From Antarctobacter aquimaris (lineage in GTDB: Bacteria > Pseudomonadota > Alphaproteobacteria > Rhodobacterales > Rhodobacteraceae), in assembly GCF_900184945.1 (NCBI RefSeq), contig NZ_FXYF01000015.1:1-64000 (forward strand): 64,000 nucleotides of DNA, in the 5' to 3' direction. This document shows, in pieces, positions 1 to 7,080 of the stretch. Each line of letters starts with the position of its first letter. The first letter of the stretch is position 1. The translations under genes were made by a program, and so were the position numbers. The notes below the pieces were generated by a model that had not been told where the DNA came from, ran no database searches, and saw only the letters and a program-made list of their open reading frames with translations.

Positions 1-1
1 T

Positions 2-373
2 GCCGTATTTGGGCGCCATGGCCCAGATCATGGTCCGGCGCAGGAGCCGCCATCCGGGAACGGACTGGCCGTCGCGGAAGCTGGCAACCAAGGAGACGAG
101 GGTCGTCGCGATAGCCTTGGCGAACCGGTCGTGCCGCAAGGCCGCGACGAAGGTCTGGGTGCGCCAGTGGCCGAACGGTGCGTGATCGACCAGGCGCTGC
201 CCGCGCGGGGCCCGGCCGGTGGTCTTGGCCATGTTGGTCTTGACCGAGGTTTCGTCGACAAATGCCAGCCGTTCCAGGTGGTTGGCCATGAAGGGTTGGC
301 GCCTTGCGATCCAGACGTGGCGCTGCCCGGCCACATCTTTGCGCGTCTGCTCAAGCGCCTGAAGGTCTTTTCT
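2..373 (-). pseudogene. IS630-family transposase, catalytic part (orfB), truncated
   Basis: Read in the frame one base away from orfA, this continues KDLQALEQTRKDVAG, then LAFVDETSVKTNMAKTTGRA (the first DDE aspartate in FVDET) and FGHWRTQTFVAALRHDR. That is the expected IS630 catalytic core. After RHDR, at about position 125, the reading no longer resembles the family (no VIDG or DNLSSHK blocks) up to the window edge. The element therefore looks truncated or recombined there. The frame switch occurs at an A-rich stretch (AAGAAAAG on the minus strand). It may be programmed or a lesion. Mobility is unlikely if the second and third acidic residues are truly absent. Confidence 0.65.
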
Positions 374-716
374 TGTGCGTCATCCCGAGCCCATGCAGGG
401 CGCGCCAGACGGTGCCGCGGTGAACGTCGATGCCATGGACCTCGGCCAGTTCCACGGTCAGTTCGTCGAGCGTGATCTCACCCCTGGCGGCGACGCGGGC
501 CTCGATCCAACCGGTTACGCCCGCCAGCTTGCCATGCCCGCCGCCATTCCCCTGCCGCCGTGGTGCCAGAGACCCGGTTTCGCGGCGCAGCTTGACCAAC
601 TCGTTGACGAATTTCGGCGACAGCCGGAAGTGCCGCGCCGCCTCGCGGTGCCCGTGACCCTCGTCTACATACGCGACAACCCGCGTTCGGAGCTCTATCG
701 GATGTGGTTTGCCCAT
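351..716 (-). mobile_element. IS630-family transposase, N-terminal part (orfA)
   Basis: This reads as the DNA-binding half of an IS630-family transposase. It begins MGKPHPIELRTRVV, followed by an HTH region with the typical REAARHFRLSPKFVNEL and a glycine-rich linker, and it ends at a stop right after HKKRPSGA. The coding sense then continues in another frame downstream (entry at 2-373), as in IS630 elements made from two overlapping frames. I chose the ATG at 716 over an upstream non-ATG start because the family begins MGKP. The assignment rests on recalled family sequence; the exact IS type and its terminal repeats could not be determined. Confidence 0.8.
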
Positions 717-819
717 CGGTGACCCCCATATCTGCCTCAACAGCAGGGAACCACATCGCCATCAATCTGGGAATCCTGAATCGGATAACCTGCAACACGC
801 TCTAGAGCGCGCCTCCGGC

Positions 820-882
820 TTCTTCTCTGTAAAAATACCTCCGGGGGAGTCGCCCGCAGGGCGATGGGGGCAGCGCCCCCCG
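820..882. repeat. dispersed GC-rich intergenic repeat, copy A
   Basis: This copy has the pattern TTCTTCTCTG, an AAATACCTC-like block, CGGGGGAGTCGCCCGCAGGG, then GGGGGCAGCGCCCCC. The same modular pattern recurs at 11549, 20943, 47644, 47728, 51274 and 54870. It contains two short GC hairpins and lies between the IS remnant and the terminator of the ABC operon. Confidence 0.8.
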
Positions 883-893
883 CACCGGAATGA

Positions 894-919
894 GAAAAGC
901 CGCGTCACCGCGGCTTTTC
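894..919 (-). terminator. Rho-independent terminator of the pyrimidine ABC transporter operon
   Basis: A ten-base-pair stem, AAAAGCCGCG / CGCGGCTTTT, has a TCAC loop. Read on the minus strand it ends in TTTTCTC and lies about 30 bases after the stop of the substrate-binding protein gene. Confidence 0.85.
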
Positions 920-949
920 CCGATCTTTCAAGACCTGTCAAAAAGGCGA

Positions 950-1936
950 TCAGTTCAGCGCCGCATCCGTGATCGCATGTGTCCAGGCGCCTTCCGGGGC
1001 CTTGGTGATCACCGGGTCCGAACCGCCCGCCAGCAGCGTGTCGACAGTGCGCTGGTAGTCGGCCGGGTCCAGCGCGCCGTTCGAACCGGCGGTCAGCTTG
1101 GCCACCTCGCCCATCATCCGCACCTGGTGCGCCTCGGTCTGCGCGCCGGTCTCGTCATAGTCCAGCACGATCATCGCCGCGTCGGTCGGGTTCTCCTCGG
1201 CCCATTTCCAGCCCTTCATCGAGGCCGCGACAAAGCGGCTCATCTTCTCGACAAAGGCCGGGTCCGACAGGTTCTGTTCCAGAACGTAGAGCCCGTCCTC
1301 CATCGTCGCCACGCCCTGGTCCTGGTACTTGAAGGTCACCAGTTCCTCCGGCGTCACGCCGGCGTCGATCACCTGCCAGTACTCGTTGTAGGTCATGGTG
1401 CTGATGCAATCCGCCTGGCGCTGGATCAGCGGGTCGACGTTGAAGCCCTGCTTGAGCACCTCGACCGACCCCTCCATCTTGCCCTCGGTCTTGATGCCGA
1501 GGCTGCTCATCCACGACAGGAAGGGATACTCGTTGCCGAAGAACCACACGCCCAGCGTGCGGTTGTCGAGGTCGGCGGGGGTCTCGATCCCGGCGTCCTT
1601 CCAGCAGGTCAGCATCATGCCCGACGACTTGAACGGTTGCGCGATGTTGACCAACGGCAGGCCGTTTTCCCGCGCGGCCAGAGCCGCCGGCATCCATTCC
1701 ACGACAACGTCGGCGCCGCCGCCGGCGATCACCTGCGTCGGCGCGATGTCCGGGCCGCCCGGCAGGATCGTCACGTCCAGCCCGGCTTCGTCGTAGTATC
1801 CGTTCTCGAGCGCCACGTAGTAGCCCGCGAACTGCGCCTGGGTGACCCATTTCAGTTGCAGGGTCACTTCGTCCGCCGCCAGTGCCGGGGACGCGAGTCC
1901 CAGGGCCGTCACGGCGGCGATCCATGTCTGTTTCAT
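950..1936 (-). CDS. ABC transporter substrate-binding protein, NMT1/THI5-like
   Basis: This is a periplasmic binding protein of the SsuA/THI5/NMT1 type, 328 residues. A Sec signal peptide covers residues 1-20 (MKQTWIAAVTALGLASPALA), and the mature part starts with the family hallmark LQLKWVTQAQFAGYYVALENGYY. It is the last gene of an importer operon with an ATPase and two permeases, and it is followed by a terminator. Its neighbours are dihydropyrimidinase, a carbamoyl amidase, preTA and rutR, so I infer that the substrate is uracil, thymine or a related pyrimidine. Relatives bind hydroxymethylpyrimidine, sulfonates or nitrate, so sequence alone does not fix the ligand. Confidence 0.9.
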   Translation of the reverse strand: MKQTWIAAVTALGLASPALAADEVTLQLKWVTQAQFAGYYVALENGYYDEAGLDVTILPGGPDIAPTQVIAGGGADVVVEWMPAALAARENGLPLVNIAQPFKSSGMMLTCWKDAGIETPADLDNRTLGVWFFGNEYPFLSWMSSLGIKTEGKMEGSVEVLKQGFNVDPLIQRQADCISTMTYNEYWQVIDAGVTPEELVTFKYQDQGVATMEDGLYVLEQNLSDPAFVEKMSRFVAASMKGWKWAEENPTDAAMIVLDYDETGAQTEAHQVRMMGEVAKLTAGSNGALDPADYQRTVDTLLAGGSDPVITKAPEGAWTHAITDAALN

Positions 1937-1986
1937 CTCAGTACCTCCTTGGTGTCTTGTCGTATCGCCCGGTTTCCCCGGGCCGG

Positions 1987-2838
1987 TTATCGGCCGCCCC
2001 GGAACGAGGCGTGCCAGAATGTCATGCGGCGCTCGGCCAGGGCGACGAGGCCATAGAACGCCGTCCCCGACAGCGCCGCCACCAGGATGGCCGACCAGAC
2101 CATCCCGAGGTCAAGCTGCCCGATGCTGGTCGAGATGCGGAACCCCAGGCCCAGAGTCGGGCTGCCGAAGAATTCCGCCACGATGGCCCCGATCAGCGCC
2201 AGCGTCGAGGAAATCTTGAGCCCGTTGAAGATGAAGGGCAGGGCGGCAGGCAGCCGCAGTTTCAGCAGCGTCTGACCCCATGACGCGGCATAGGTGCGCA
2301 TCAGGTCGCGCTGCATCGCCTTGGTGTCCGACAGCCCCGCCACGGTGTTCACCAGCATGGGAAAGAACACCATCAGAACGACCACCGCCGCCTTGGACTG
2401 CCAGCCAAATCCGAACCACATCACCAGGATCGGCGCGGTGCCGACGATGGGCAGCGCCGCCATGAAGTTGCCCAACGGGAGCAGGCCTCGGCGCAGGTAC
2501 TCGGACCGGTCGACCAGCAGCGCGGTCAGGAAGGCCGCGCCGCAGCCGATCACGTAGCCCGACACCGCGCCCTTGAGGATGGTCTGCACGAAATCGCCCC
2601 ACAGCAGCGGCAGGTTGGCGGCAAAGCTGGCCGCGATCTGCGAGGGCGGCGGCAGGATCACCGTCGGCACCGCCAGCCCGCGCACCACCAGTTCCCAGAC
2701 CCCCAGCACCGTCGCGCCAAAGATCAGCGGTACGGCCAGCTTCACGGCGCCGGTGTCGCGCGCGGGCCCGTTCGCCAGCACCACGTTCAGCCCCCAGCCG
2801 GCAACCCAGAGCAGTAGGGCAAGGATCACCAGCGTCAT
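1987..2838 (-). CDS. ABC transporter permease (pyrimidine importer), second subunit
   Basis: An inner-membrane permease of the SsuC/TauC-like BPD transport family, 283 residues. It has about six hydrophobic segments and the coupling-loop sequence (LMRTYAASWGQTLLKLRLPA) that contacts the ATPase. The open frame continues far upstream, but the ATG at 2838 overlaps the stop of the preceding permease by four bases (ATGA), so I start there. It forms a heterodimer candidate with the 2835-3794 product. The gene for the binding protein follows after about 50 bases. Pyrimidine transport is inferred from context. Confidence 0.9.
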   Translation of the reverse strand: MTLVILALLLWVAGWGLNVVLANGPARDTGAVKLAVPLIFGATVLGVWELVVRGLAVPTVILPPPSQIAASFAANLPLLWGDFVQTILKGAVSGYVIGCGAAFLTALLVDRSEYLRRGLLPLGNFMAALPIVGTAPILVMWFGFGWQSKAAVVVLMVFFPMLVNTVAGLSDTKAMQRDLMRTYAASWGQTLLKLRLPAALPFIFNGLKISSTLALIGAIVAEFFGSPTLGLGFRISTSIGQLDLGMVWSAILVAALSGTAFYGLVALAERRMTFWHASFRGGR

Positions 2839-3794
2839 GGCATCATCCCCATCTTGCGCAGCGTCCGCCGCTCGATCCAGGCGATCAGGTAGACCAGCAC
2901 CGCCGCCAGCGCCGCCGCCATCAGCAGCGCGGCCCAGATCTGCGAGGTCTGTCCATAGTAGCTGCCCGCCAGCATCCGCGCGCCCAGGCCGCCCTTCTGC
3001 ACCGGCAATTCGCCGACGATGGCGCCGACCAGGCTGGCCGCGATGCCGATCTTGAGCGAGGCGAACAGGTAGGGGATCGACGAGGGCAGGCGCAGCTTCC
3101 ACAGCACCGAGGAGGTCGGCGCGCTGTAGGTGCGCATCAGGTCCATCTGCATGGCGTCCGGCGCGCGCAGCCCCTTCACCATGCCCACCACCACCGGAAA
3201 GAACGACAGGTAGGCCGAGATCACCGCCTTGGGGATCAGCCCCTGCACGCCGATGGAATAGAGCACCACGATGATCATCGGCGCCAGCGCGACGATGGGG
3301 ATGGTCTGGCTGACGATGGCCCAGGGCATCACGCTCATGTCCATGACGCGGCTGTGCACGATGCCGACGGCCAGCAGGATGCCCAGCCCGGTGCCGATCA
3401 GGAAACCCACGAAGGTCGCGTTCAGCGTCACCACCGCGTGGTAGACCAGCGACCGGTTCGACAGACTGCCCGACTGCACGATGCCGCGCCTTCCGTAGAG
3501 CTCTTCGCCGATGGTCGAGTCGTAGAGTTCCGCCAGCACCTGGTGCGGTGCGGGCAGCTTGGCGCGTTCCAGGCTCCAGCTGTCGCCCAGCGCGCCCGGG
3601 TTGCGCAGCACCAGCGCCCAGTGGCCCATGTCGCGCCGTTCGACCGCCGAGGGGGGCGAGATTTCGGCCCCCGCCCGTTCGGCCTGCGTCAGCACTTCCT
3701 TGACGTTCATCGGCACCACGGCGACGTACCACAGCGCGATCAGCGCCAGGATCACGCCCAGGACGGGGGGCAACAGGTAGCGGCGTCTCGTCAT
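2835..3794 (-). CDS. ABC transporter permease (pyrimidine importer), first subunit
   Basis: A BPD-type inner-membrane permease of 319 residues. It has an N-terminal membrane anchor (YLLPPVLGVILALIALWYVA), a periplasmic stretch of about 90 residues, and then a core of five or so transmembrane segments. The coupling motif is visible as LMRTYSAPTSSVLWKLRLPS. I chose the ATG at 3794 because it overlaps the stop of the upstream GNAT gene by four bases; a start eight codons earlier is possible. The long periplasmic insertion after the first helix distinguishes it from its partner permease. Confidence 0.88.
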   Translation of the reverse strand: MTRRRYLLPPVLGVILALIALWYVAVVPMNVKEVLTQAERAGAEISPPSAVERRDMGHWALVLRNPGALGDSWSLERAKLPAPHQVLAELYDSTIGEELYGRRGIVQSGSLSNRSLVYHAVVTLNATFVGFLIGTGLGILLAVGIVHSRVMDMSVMPWAIVSQTIPIVALAPMIIVVLYSIGVQGLIPKAVISAYLSFFPVVVGMVKGLRAPDAMQMDLMRTYSAPTSSVLWKLRLPSSIPYLFASLKIGIAASLVGAIVGELPVQKGGLGARMLAGSYYGQTSQIWAALLMAAALAAVLVYLIAWIERRTLRKMGMMP

Positions 3795-4234
3795 GCCTCG
3801 CCTCCAGCGCGGCGCCATTCCATGCGCAGCATCTCCGGTTCGCCGATGCTGGGAGGCGGAAGGCGGTCGACGACCGCAAAACCCTCGCGCAGATAAAAGG
3901 CCTGCGCGCGGATGTTGGGGACAAAGACCGTCAGCCAGAGGAAATTGCGCCCCTGCTTGGCCAGGTCCATCAACGCCCGCCCGATCCCCTTGCCCCGTCG
4001 CGTCAGGTAGATCGCGCCGATCTTGCGCTCGGCCGGGTCGATGGACATGTAGCCCTCGACCGGGTCGCCCACGACCCAGATTTCGCGGGCGTCAAACACC
4101 TCCTGCATCATCGGCAGGACCCTGTCCTCGGTGGCGTGGCCCGGCATGTAGGGCGTCTCGCGCTCCCAGTCGCAGACGATCCGGGTGCAGGCGGGAAGGT
4201 CGTCGGGGGTGGCGCGGCGGATGGGCGGGGTCAT
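3791..4234 (-). CDS. GNAT-family N-acetyltransferase inside the ABC transporter operon
   Basis: A small cytoplasmic acetyltransferase of 147 residues. The N-terminus (IRRATPDDLPACTRIV) is the usual first strand and helix of the fold. The acetyl-CoA pyrophosphate loop is RRGKGIGRALM, and the C-terminal strand carries NIRAQAFYLREGF. The start ATG at 4234 overlaps the preceding small gene by four bases, and its own stop overlaps the permease start, so it is translationally coupled to the transporter. The substrate cannot be read from the sequence. Its position suggests acylation of a compound that is imported or of a metabolite of that pathway, but this is speculation. Confidence 0.85.
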   Translation of the reverse strand: MTPPIRRATPDDLPACTRIVCDWERETPYMPGHATEDRVLPMMQEVFDAREIWVVGDPVEGYMSIDPAERKIGAIYLTRRGKGIGRALMDLAKQGRNFLWLTVFVPNIRAQAFYLREGFAVVDRLPPPSIGEPEMLRMEWRRAGGEA

Positions 4235-4446
4235 GCGGTCTGTCTCCGGCTCAGCCGCCAGGCCCCCGCCAGCGCCAGCAGGGCCAGCGCCCCGGTGATC
4301 CACATCACCCGGCGCGCGGCGGGGCAGGTGCCTTCATAGCGGAACTGGCGGCACTCAGGGGTCTGCGTTTCACCCAGCGCCGCGCCGAACGGCACGATCT
4401 GCGCGGCGGCGAACACCAGCAGCACCAGCATCGCCGTGCGTCTCAT
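4231..4446 (-). CDS. small two-helix membrane protein in the ABC operon
   Basis: A 71-residue protein I do not recognise. It has an N-terminal hydrophobic segment (residues 5-22, possibly a signal anchor), a short periplasmic loop with two cysteines (TPECRQFRYEGTCPAARR) and a second transmembrane helix (VMWITGALALLALAGAW), ending in a basic tail. Start and stop both overlap neighbouring genes as ATGA, so it is expressed with the ATPase and GNAT. The cysteine pair could form a periplasmic disulfide. An accessory role in the importer is possible, but nothing in the sequence proves it. Confidence 0.75.
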   Translation of the reverse strand: MRRTAMLVLLVFAAAQIVPFGAALGETQTPECRQFRYEGTCPAARRVMWITGALALLALAGAWRLSRRQTA

Positions 4447-5243
4447 TCCTGATACCCCGCGCGCAGCCCCTCGCGCACGCGGTGGGCGATCTCGATGAAT
4501 TCGGGCGTGTCGCGGATGTCCAGCGGGCGTTCCCTGGGCAGGGGGCTTTCGATCACGTCGGTGATCCGGCCGGGGCGCGGCGACATCACCACGATGTGCG
4601 TGGACAGGTATACCGCCTCGGGGATCGAGTGGGTGACAAAGCCGATGGTCTTTTCCGTCCGCCGCCAAAGCCGCAGCAGTTCCTCGTTCAGCCGGTCGCG
4701 CACGATCTCGTCCAGCGCGCCAAAGGGTTCGTCCATCAGCAGCAGGTCGGCGTCAAAGGCCAGCGCGCGGGCAATGGACGCACGCTGCTGCATCCCGCCC
4801 GACAGCTGCCAGGGAAACTTGTTTTCAAAGCCCGAGAGTTCCACCAGCTCCAGCACCCGCGCGATGCGGTCATTCTGCTCGGCCCGGGAAAAGCCCATGA
4901 TCTCCAGCGGCAGCGCGATGTTGCGCCCGATGGTGCGCCAGGGATACAGCCCCGCCGCCTGGAACACGTAGCCATAGGCGCGTTTGCGCCGCGCCTCGTC
5001 GGGTGTCATGCCGTTGACGGTCAGCGTGCCGCCGGTGGGATGCTCCAGCGCCGCGATGCACCGCAAAAATGTGGTCTTGCCGCAGCCCGACGGCCCGATG
5101 AAGCTGACAAAGGACCCCCTGGCGATGTCCAGCGTGATGCCCTTCAGCGCGTGCACCGGGCCGTCGCCGGTCTGGAACGTCAGGTCCAGGTGGTCGGCGC
5201 GGATGACCGGGGCAGTGTCCTGGGCTAGGCTGGTGTCATTCAT
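4443..5243 (-). CDS. ABC transporter ATP-binding protein (pyrimidine importer)
   Basis: The cytoplasmic ATPase of the importer, 266 residues, SsuB/TauB-like. It has Walker A GPSGCGKTT at residues 50-58, the signature LSGGMQQR, Walker B LLLMDEP, and the switch histidine in FVTHS. It is the first gene of the operon that continues through the small membrane protein, GNAT, two permeases and the binding protein, each joined by ATGA overlaps up to the last one. Two starts are possible: ATG 5243 (MNDTSLAQ, used here) and ATG 5261 (MNSLPVMND), which would overlap the divergent cupin gene by two bases. Neither has a clear ribosome binding site. Confidence 0.9.
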   Translation of the reverse strand: MNDTSLAQDTAPVIRADHLDLTFQTGDGPVHALKGITLDIARGSFVSFIGPSGCGKTTFLRCIAALEHPTGGTLTVNGMTPDEARRKRAYGYVFQAAGLYPWRTIGRNIALPLEIMGFSRAEQNDRIARVLELVELSGFENKFPWQLSGGMQQRASIARALAFDADLLLMDEPFGALDEIVRDRLNEELLRLWRRTEKTIGFVTHSIPEAVYLSTHIVVMSPRPGRITDVIESPLPRERPLDIRDTPEFIEIAHRVREGLRAGYQE

Positions 5244-5259
5244 GACGGGGAGTGAATTC

Positions 5260-5658
5260 ATGGCGGACTGTGTCAAGCTGCGGCCCGAGGGAACGTACCA
5301 GGGCAAGCAGGGCTTTTCCTATTTCGAGGGGATTGCGAAGGAGACGGTGGGGTCGTCCGGTGTCTGCATGCACCTTCTGACCGTGCCGCCGGGCGGCCGC
5401 GCCAGGGCGCACAAGCACGAGACGCATGAAACCGCGATCTACGTGATTTCCGGCGCCGCCAGGATGTACTGGGGCGACCGGCTGGAGCATTGCATGGAGA
5501 TCGGTGCCGGGGACATGATTTACATCCCCGCCGACGTGCCGCACCTGCCGTTCAACGACGGCGACGTGCCGGCCGTCGCGGTCATCGCCCGCACCGACCC
5601 GCACGAGCAAGAGTCGGTGGTCCTGCTGCCCGAGCTGGAGGCGCTGGTTCCGCGCTGA
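5260..5658 (+). CDS. cupin-domain protein
   Basis: A 132-residue single-domain cupin. The first metal-binding motif reads GGRARAHKHETHETAIYVISG (His, His and Glu ligands) and the second reads GDMIYIPADVPHLPFN (final His). Small cupins of this type may be enzymes or sugar/metabolite-sensing domains. It is transcribed divergently from the ABC importer with almost no spacer, so the two probably share a control region. It converges with the decarboxylase gene 5 bases downstream. The substrate is unknown; a link to pyrimidine or amine metabolism is only contextual. Confidence 0.85.
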   Translation: MADCVKLRPEGTYQGKQGFSYFEGIAKETVGSSGVCMHLLTVPPGGRARAHKHETHETAIYVISGAARMYWGDRLEHCMEIGAGDMIYIPADVPHLPFNDGDVPAVAVIARTDPHEQESVVLLPELEALVPR

Positions 5659-5663
5659 CCGGC

Positions 5664-7049
5664 TCATGCGACGGCCCTCCGGGCGGCGATGATCTCGTCG
5701 CACAGCAGGTCGACGTCGTCCCGGGTGGTGGCGTAGTTGCTGATCGAGATGCGGATGATCTGGCGGCCCTGCCAGGTGCCGTGGCTGGGATAGACCCGCC
5801 CGTTGGCCTGCACCCGGGCCAGCGTGGCCTTTGTCAGGTCGTCGCTGCCGCAGGACACGGCAACCTGGTTCGACACCACGCTGTTCAGCACCTCGATGCC
5901 GGGGCTTGCGGTGAGGCGGGACGCGACATGCCTGGCCAGGTCGCAATGGCCCTGAACCAGGGCGCGCACGCCGGCACGCCCCAGGTGGCGCAGGATCGCG
6001 TAGCTGGGCACGCCGCGCGCCCGGCGGCTGAGTTCCAGCGTGGAATCCGATGGCTCCCAGGTGTCGGACTGGTCCGGCAGGTAGGCGCCGCGCGCGGTCA
6101 TCGCCTCGACCAGCGTGTCGCGCCGCCGCACGATGCACAGCCCCGCATCATAGGGCGCGCTCAGCCACTTGTGCAGGTCGACCGCCCAGCTGTCCGCCGC
6201 CTCGACACCTTCCAGCCGGTCGCGCAGGGCGGGCACCGCCCGCAGCCACAGGCCGAATGCGCCGTCGACATGCACCCAGCCGCCCTTGGCGTGGACGGCT
6301 GGGATGATCTCGGCGAAGGGATCGAAGGCGCCGGTGTTGATCTGCCCGGCTTGCAGGATGACGAGGGGGGGCGCCGCGCAGTCCTCCAGCGACGCCAGCA
6401 GCGCGTCGACCTTGATGCGGCCCTCGGCGTCGGTCGCGATCCGGGTGGCTCGCCCGGCCCCCAGCCCGGCATAGCGCAGCCCGGCCAACGGGGCGGAATG
6501 CGCATCTTCGCCGATCAGCACCGGGAACTCCGGCGCGCCGAACAGCCCCTTGTCCTCGACATCCCATCCTTGCGCCGCAAGCAGGGCGTGGCGCGCGGCC
6601 ATGATGGCCTGAGTGTTGGCCACCGTCGCGCCCGAAACGATGCCGACCCCGGCATCGCGCGGCAGATCCAGCAGGTCCAGGCACCAGTGGCAGACGCATT
6701 GTTCCATCGCCGCCACCGACGGCGATTCCCAGGACGAGGCGCTGTTCTGCCCCCAGGCGGAGACCATGAAATCGGCGGCCACGCCCACCGGCATCGACCC
6801 GCCGCAGACATAGCCGAAGAACCGGCCGGAGGCATGGGCGTGCACCCCGGGTTCGGCATCGTCGACCATCCGGGTCAGCACCGCATCGGCGGGGCTGCCG
6901 TGGTCCGGCAGATCGCCCTGGAACCGGCCCGCGATGGCATCGGGGCGCAGGGCAGGGATCGCCGGCGCGCGGTGCAGCCCGGCACGAAAGGCCACCGCCC
7001 GCCGTCCCGCCGCCTCCATCGCGCGCCGTTCCTCGTCTGTCAGCCCCAT
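5664..7049 (-). CDS. group II PLP-dependent decarboxylase
   Basis: A 461-residue cytoplasmic enzyme of the aromatic-amino-acid/glutamate decarboxylase fold. The PLP lysine is K294 in DLHKWLSAPYD. The PLP-binding aspartate is D262 in HVDGAFG, and a ring-stacking histidine is likely H184 in EDAHSAP. The N-terminal block and the GATVANTQAIMAARHALL segment are typical. The start of the gene lies 31 bases after the dihydropyrimidinase stop, so the two are probably cotranscribed. Family members decarboxylate Trp, Tyr, Dopa, 2,4-diaminobutyrate or Asp; the actual substrate is not evident. Aspartate to beta-alanine would fit the neighbourhood, but that is inference. Confidence 0.88.
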   Translation of the reverse strand: MGLTDEERRAMEAAGRRAVAFRAGLHRAPAIPALRPDAIAGRFQGDLPDHGSPADAVLTRMVDDAEPGVHAHASGRFFGYVCGGSMPVGVAADFMVSAWGQNSASSWESPSVAAMEQCVCHWCLDLLDLPRDAGVGIVSGATVANTQAIMAARHALLAAQGWDVEDKGLFGAPEFPVLIGEDAHSAPLAGLRYAGLGAGRATRIATDAEGRIKVDALLASLEDCAAPPLVILQAGQINTGAFDPFAEIIPAVHAKGGWVHVDGAFGLWLRAVPALRDRLEGVEAADSWAVDLHKWLSAPYDAGLCIVRRRDTLVEAMTARGAYLPDQSDTWEPSDSTLELSRRARGVPSYAILRHLGRAGVRALVQGHCDLARHVASRLTASPGIEVLNSVVSNQVAVSCGSDDLTKATLARVQANGRVYPSHGTWQGRQIIRISISNYATTRDDVDLLCDEIIAARRAVA

Positions 7050-7080
7050 GGCCGCGATCCTCGCTGCGTCGTTCCGGCTG

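Noticed and set aside
28-354. 108-codon minus-strand frame in the IS region
   Set aside because: The adjacent frame gives recognisable IS630 catalytic sequence; this one is Ser/Pro/Arg-rich and meaningless.
890-2056. 388-codon open frame on the plus strand
   Set aside because: It is antisense to the substrate-binding protein with its signal peptide and terminator.
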